The position numbers were made by a program, and so were the translations under genes. A DNA stretch of 64,000 nt from Bog-473 sp963736525. Its GTDB lineage: Bacteria > Actinomycetota > Acidimicrobiia > Acidimicrobiales > RAAP-2. Shown here in pieces: positions 59,897 to 64,000 of this stretch (positions are counted from its first letter, which is position 1; every line of letters starts with the position of its first letter). The stretch covers positions 1 through 64,000 of the forward strand of contig CAVTPF010000011.1 in NCBI GenBank assembly GCA_963736525.1, given 5' to 3'. The notes under the pieces were generated by a model. The model made no database searches. It was not told the origin of the DNA and saw nothing but the letters and a program-made list of their open reading frames with translations.

Positions 59897-61022
59897 ATGG
59901 AGCCGGTGGCGGACGCGCTCCCCCTTCCGACCCTGCTTTCGCAGGTGCTCGTCGCCCACACGATCGAGCTCGACAACGAGGCCGAGCACCGGATGCCGCA
60001 CCGGACGACGAGGGAGGGCGACCGCGAGGCCCGCGGTGACGGACCGTGGCTGGTGTCGTACGCGCTGTGGGCCAACGTGCTCCAGTACCTGGACGACGGC
60101 GCGATCACCGTGTCGGAACTGCGGGCACGGGCGCGCACCGCCAGGCTGCTGCTCGGAGGCCTGCGTCGTTGGGGATACATCACCCTCACCCCGCCTGCGG
60201 GTGAGCCCCTTCGCAACCCTCCGCAAGAAGAGGCCGTGGTCCGCACCACCGCGGACGGCCGGCGGGGGCAGGAGGTCTGGCGCGCCCTGCCGCAGGTGCT
60301 CGACGAACGGTGGCGCACTCGCTTCGGCGAGGAGGCGGTCGATCACCTGGAACAGGCGCTGCGCACCGTGTACGCGCGCCTGCCCTTCCGTTCCCCGGCC
60401 TACCTCCCGGTCGTCTTCCCGACACAGAACGGCAAGGCGGAACGGCCGGCCCCGAGCGCGCCGGCTGCCGCCGCCTCGTCCCAACGGGGGGTGGACCTCT
60501 CACAGCTCCTCTCGGGGGTCCTCCTGGCGTTCACCCTCGACTTCGAGACCAAGTCCCGCATCTCGCTACCCGTCAGCGCCAACACCCTGCGCGTCCTCGG
60601 CGCCACCGGCACCCGCATCCGCGACCTTCCCCCGCCTGACGGGGGTCTCGAAGGAGGCCAACGCGATGAGCGCGGGCTGGCTCGAACGCCACGGCTGCGC
60701 GGTGACGGAGCCCGATCCCCGGGCCAGCCGCGGCAGGGGGATCCGCCTCACCCCGAAGGGGCAGGCGGCGCAGCAGAAGTACCGGCGCCTCCTCGGCGCG
60801 ACCGAGGAGACATGGCGGTCGGATTACGGTGCTCGGGCCGTCGACGACCTGCGGTCGGCACTGTCCCGTTGTGCGGGGAGCGGGCTGCTGGCCGCCTCGC
60901 CGCTGGCCGGCTGCCTCGAGACCTACCCCGGCAATTGGCGCGCGGCGGTGCGCCGGGGACCCGACACCCTGCCGCACTACCCGATGGTGCTCCACCGGGG
61001 CGGCTATCCCGACGGCGCCTGA
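59897..61022 (+). pseudogene. Two-domain winged-helix (MarR-like) regulator, split by a homopolymer frameshift
   Basis: The first frame (59897 to about 60630) has a winged-helix segment (DDGAITVSELRARAR, LLLGGLRRWGYITLTPP) and a recognition-helix start (LPVSANTLRVLGATGTRIRD). The second frame continues RLTGVSKEANAMSAGWLERH, RASRGRGIRLTPKGQAAQQK and ends at 61022. The break falls in a run of five C at about 60627-60631; four C would restore a single frame of about 375 codons. That context favours a sequencing or assembly error. DNA-binding role inferred. Confidence 0.75.
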
Positions 61023-61067
61023 AGCCTCCCAGGATTGGCGCCACGGCGGATATGGCAGGCTTGACCG

Positions 61068-62729
61068 GTGCACCCCTTTCGCCGCGACGACGCGCTGCGC
61101 CGCCTCGCCGACGAGGCGTTCGACGTGCTGGTCATCGGGGGTGGCGTCACCGGTGCGGGCGTGGCCCTCGACGCCGCCAGCCGAGGCCTGAAGACCGCCC
61201 TCGTCGAGAAGGGCGACTTCGCGTCGGGGACTTCTTCGAAGTCCTCGAAGATGATCCACGGCGGCATCCGCTACCTCCAGCAGCGTGAATTCCGGCTCGT
61301 CTACGAGAATCTGGCCGAGCGGCAGCGCCTCCTGGACAACGCACCGCATCTCGTCTCCCCCCTGCCCTTCCTCATCCCGCTCTTCGGGCGCAACGGCGTC
61401 GTGTCGAAGACCGTGGCCCGCTCGTATTCCTCGGCGTTGTGGATGTACGACCTGACCGGAGGATGGCGCATCGGCGAGCGTCACAGGGAGGTCGACCGGG
61501 ACGAGGCGCTGGCGCACCTCCCCACACTCAACACCGAGCACCTGGTGGCCGGCTTCCTGTACTTCGACGCTCGAGCGGACGACGCCCGGCTCACGCTCTC
61601 CATTCTCCGGACGGCGGCGATCGAGTATGGAGCCGCGGTGGCCAACTACACCCCGGTGGTCCGCCTGACGACGGGGAGCGACGGCAGGGCCGACGGCGCC
61701 ATCGTGCGCCCGGAGGAGGGCGACGAGAGCGACGGGTTCCCCGTCAGGGCCCGCGTCGTCATCAACGCCACCGGTGTGTGGGCCGATGCCATCCGAGCCC
61801 TCGACGAGGGGACCGACCCCCACGCCATCCGTCCGGCCAAGGGGGTCCACGTCACCGTCCCCGCCGACCGAATGCCCTGCGACATCGCCGCGGTGATCCC
61901 GGTGCCCAAGGACAAGCGCTCCATCTTCGTCGTGTCATGGCCAGGGACCGACCTCGTGTACCTCGGCACCACGGACACCGACTACACCGGCCCTCTCGAC
62001 GACCCTGCGTGCACGCCAGAGGACGTCGACTACCTGCTGGAAGCGGCGAACAACGTGACCACCTCTCACCTGACGAGGTCGGACGTGACCGGCGTCTGGG
62101 CGGGGCTGCGCCCACTGCTGGCGCCGCCGGCCAAGGGAGGACACCTCTCGGAGCGGACGGCTGACCTCTCGCGCCGACACACGGTCCGCACGTCCCCGCA
62201 CGGCGTGGTGACGGTCACCGGCGGTAAGCTGACCACCTACCGCAAAATGGCGCAGGACACCGTCGACGCGGCGGTGCACCTTCTGGGCGAGTCGCCCCGC
62301 CGACGGCGCTGCGTCACCAAGACCCTGCCGTTGATCGGCGCCACTACCAGGGCCCGTGACCCCGTCTCGCTGGCTCAGCCCCGGGCGCGGCTCCTCGGTC
62401 GTTACGGCGCCGAGTCCCCCGGCGTGCTCGCGCTCGCCGAGGGCCGTCCCGAACTGCTCGAACCGGTGGTGGCGGGGCTGCCCTACACGGGCGCAGAGCT
62501 CGTGTACGCCGCCCGCGATGAGATGGCGCGCACGCTCGACGACGTCTTGTCGCGCCGCACGCGGGCCTCGATTCAGCGTGCGCACGCGACGATGGACGTC
62601 GCGGCGGCAGTTGCCTCGCTCATCGCACCGGACATGGGCTGGGGCGAGCAGGAGGTCGCCGACCAGGTGGCCCGTTTCACCGAGTCGTGCCAGAAGGAGC
62701 TCCTGACCGCCGGACTCGACCTGCCGTGA
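61068..62729 (+). CDS. glpD: Glycerol-3-phosphate dehydrogenase (FAD)
   Basis: 553 residues from a GTG. FAD motif DVLVIGGGVTGAGVALDAAS at about 22, then KGDFASGTSSKSSKMIHGGIRYL, ATGVWADAIR and the C-terminal DAO_C helical domain. It oxidises glycerol-3-phosphate to dihydroxyacetone phosphate at the membrane. Its stop overlaps the next start by four bases (GTGA), linking it to an alkylglycerone-phosphate-synthase-like gene that would use related three-carbon phosphates. Confidence 0.95.
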   Translation: MHPFRRDDALRRLADEAFDVLVIGGGVTGAGVALDAASRGLKTALVEKGDFASGTSSKSSKMIHGGIRYLQQREFRLVYENLAERQRLLDNAPHLVSPLPFLIPLFGRNGVVSKTVARSYSSALWMYDLTGGWRIGERHREVDRDEALAHLPTLNTEHLVAGFLYFDARADDARLTLSILRTAAIEYGAAVANYTPVVRLTTGSDGRADGAIVRPEEGDESDGFPVRARVVINATGVWADAIRALDEGTDPHAIRPAKGVHVTVPADRMPCDIAAVIPVPKDKRSIFVVSWPGTDLVYLGTTDTDYTGPLDDPACTPEDVDYLLEAANNVTTSHLTRSDVTGVWAGLRPLLAPPAKGGHLSERTADLSRRHTVRTSPHGVVTVTGGKLTTYRKMAQDTVDAAVHLLGESPRRRRCVTKTLPLIGATTRARDPVSLAQPRARLLGRYGAESPGVLALAEGRPELLEPVVAGLPYTGAELVYAARDEMARTLDDVLSRRTRASIQRAHATMDVAAAVASLIAPDMGWGEQEVADQVARFTESCQKELLTAGLDLP

Positions 62730-64000
62730 CGACGCCGACCCCGGTGACGCCCATCGACGCGGGCGCTGCCGACGTCGAGGATCGCCTGGGCGCCGCGACG
62801 GCCACGATACCCCCGGACGTCCTCGACCGCATCGCGGCCAGCGGCGCCGCCGTGCGCACCGACGACGAAGCCCGTGCGGAGGCCGGACGCGACTGGTGGC
62901 CGCTGGCCATCGCGTGGGCGGCGGAGGGTGGCGTCCCCCAGCGCCCGTCGGCGGTGGTGCGGCCCACGTCGACCGCGCAGGTCGCCGCCGTGCTGGCGGC
63001 CTGCAGCGACGCGGTCGTCCCCGTGACGGCGGCGGCGGGCCGCAGCGGCGTCTGCGGGGGGTCGATCCCCGTGCACGGCGGCGTGGCGCTCGACATGACC
63101 GGCATGGAGGGCGTGGTCGGCGTCGACGAGACCTCGCTCACCGCCGACGTGCGCGCCGGCACGTTCGGCCCCGACCTGGAGGCTGCGCTCGGCAAGGTCG
63201 GGGGCGGCTACACGCTGGGCCACTGGCCACAGTCCATGGACCTCTCGACAGTCGGCGGCTGGCTCGCCTGCCGGGGCGCCGGCCAGTACTCGACGCGCTA
63301 CGGGAAGATCGAGGACATGGTGATCGGTCTCGAGGTCGTCTTGGCCGACGGCCGCATCGTGCACACCGAGGGCAGGGGCCCGCGTGCCGCGACCGGGCCG
63401 AACCTGACACAGCTCTTCGTGGGCAGCGAGGGCATGCTCGGCGTGATCACCGAGGCTCGCCTCCGCATCCACCCGCTCCCCGCGGCCCAAGCTCGCCGCG
63501 CCTTCGGTTTCCCGACCTTCGTCGCCGGCCTCGAGGCGTGTCGCCGGATCCTCCGGCGCGGCGCCACCCCGGCGGTGTTGCGCCTGTACGACCAGATTGA
63601 ATCGGGTCGCAATTTCGACGAGCCCGCCACCAACGTCCTCGTCGTGCTGGACGAGGCCGATCCCGACATCTTGGCCGGCACCATGTCCGTCGTCGACGTA
63701 GAGTGTGACGCCGGGTCGGCCGCCCGCCCCCTCGACCCGGGCCTGGTGGAGCGCTGGCTCGAGCACCGCAACGACGTGTCGGCGCTGGCCCCACTGTGGC
63801 GGGGCGGCATCGTGGTCGACACGGTGGAGGTCTCGGGCGCCTGGTCCGCCCTGCCCGGGCTCTTCGACGACGTGATCACCGCCCTCACCGGCACCGACGG
63901 CACCCTCGTCGCGTCGGCGCACCAGTCCCACGCCTATACCGACGGCGCGTGCTTGTACTTCACCTTCGCCGGGCGCGGTCCCGAGGGCGACGCCGAGTGG
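62726..64000 (+). CDS. FAD-linked oxidase, alkylglycerone-phosphate-synthase-like (cut by the right edge)
   Basis: 425 codons from a GTG overlapping the glpD stop; open to the window end. FAD-binding PCMH domain: VRPTSTAQVAAVLAAC, TAAAGRSGVCGGSIP, TLGHWPQSMDLSTVGGWLAC, YGKIEDMVIGLEVVLADGRI and FVGSEGMLGVITEARLRIHP. The VGGWLACRGAGQYSTRYGKIED pattern fits the AGPS subfamily rather than glycolate oxidase. C-terminal catalytic residues are outside the window. Role in ether-lipid synthesis or another 2-hydroxy acid oxidation is unproven. Confidence 0.8.
   Translation, partial: MTTPTPVTPIDAGAADVEDRLGAATATIPPDVLDRIAASGAAVRTDDEARAEAGRDWWPLAIAWAAEGGVPQRPSAVVRPTSTAQVAAVLAACSDAVVPVTAAAGRSGVCGGSIPVHGGVALDMTGMEGVVGVDETSLTADVRAGTFGPDLEAALGKVGGGYTLGHWPQSMDLSTVGGWLACRGAGQYSTRYGKIEDMVIGLEVVLADGRIVHTEGRGPRAATGPNLTQLFVGSEGMLGVITEARLRIHPLPAAQARRAFGFPTFVAGLEACRRILRRGATPAVLRLYDQIESGRNFDEPATNVLVVLDEADPDILAGTMSVVDVECDAGSAARPLDPGLVERWLEHRNDVSALAPLWRGGIVVDTVEVSGAWSALPGLFDDVITALTGTDGTLVASAHQSHAYTDGACLYFTFAGRGPEGDAEW

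Overview
This is high-GC actinobacterial DNA. Actinomycetota markers include WhiB, an LCP (LytR-CpsA-Psr) ligase, DUF2469, a SepIVA-like coiled coil, a mycothiol-dependent maleylpyruvate isomerase family protein and a GTP-type PEP carboxykinase. The class Acidimicrobiia is my guess and is not proven by the sequence. No rRNA, tRNA, prophage or CRISPR array was seen.

Two blocks are clearly different. Bases 1 to about 21,800 are an accessory region: genes on both strands, visibly lower and more mixed GC, wide gaps, two frameshifted genes, repeated gene fragments and many soft-core enzymes. The latter include a universal stress protein, SRPBCC, an S53 peptidase, three dihydrofolate-reductase-like (RibD_C) proteins, an MMPL transporter, dienelactone hydrolase, flavodoxin, nitrilase, alpha/beta hydrolases, methyltransferases and a DedA-like protein. 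It begins with the 5' end of comM, which runs off the left edge. Two truncated copies of the same comM 5' segment follow, each 20-40 bp after a cargo gene.

Bases 21,800 to 43,550 are a dense, mostly minus-strand core block. Read leftwards it is DAK2/FakA-like, recG, rsmD, coaD, a SepIVA-like gene, yceD, rpmF, plsX, acpP, rnc, mutM, smc, a small membrane protein, ftsY, ffh, rpsP, khpA, rimM, trmD, rplS, DUF2469, yraN and an enoyl-CoA hydratase, with many 4-bp ATGA/GTGA overlaps. An FKBP lipoprotein and a maleylpyruvate-isomerase-like gene are inserted on the plus strand between ftsY and ffh. In many actinobacteria yraN is followed directly by comM and dprA. Here comM is about 21 kb away, so the accessory region looks like DNA that accumulated between yraN and comM.

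Bases 43,600 to 64,000 hold further metabolic and regulatory genes: rpmB, thiL, pckG, an MFS transporter, a stand-alone AsnC-type domain, an alpha-methylacyl-CoA racemase, a galactokinase-like kinase, trpD, an acyl-CoA dehydrogenase, an LCP protein and whiB. They also include a Fur-rubrerythrin-FeS-DUF3501 oxidative-stress operon with a candidate palindromic operator, pyrE, a frameshifted winged-helix regulator, glpD and an alkylglycerone-phosphate-synthase-like FAD oxidase cut by the right edge.

The most unusual features are the serial comM 5' fragments with cargo genes; a secreted hydrolase fused to a neocarzinostatin-like domain; a 15-bp perfect inverted repeat and a tandem repeat tract in the ffh/FKBP divergent promoter region; a probable CTG start for rimM; and three single-base frameshifts.
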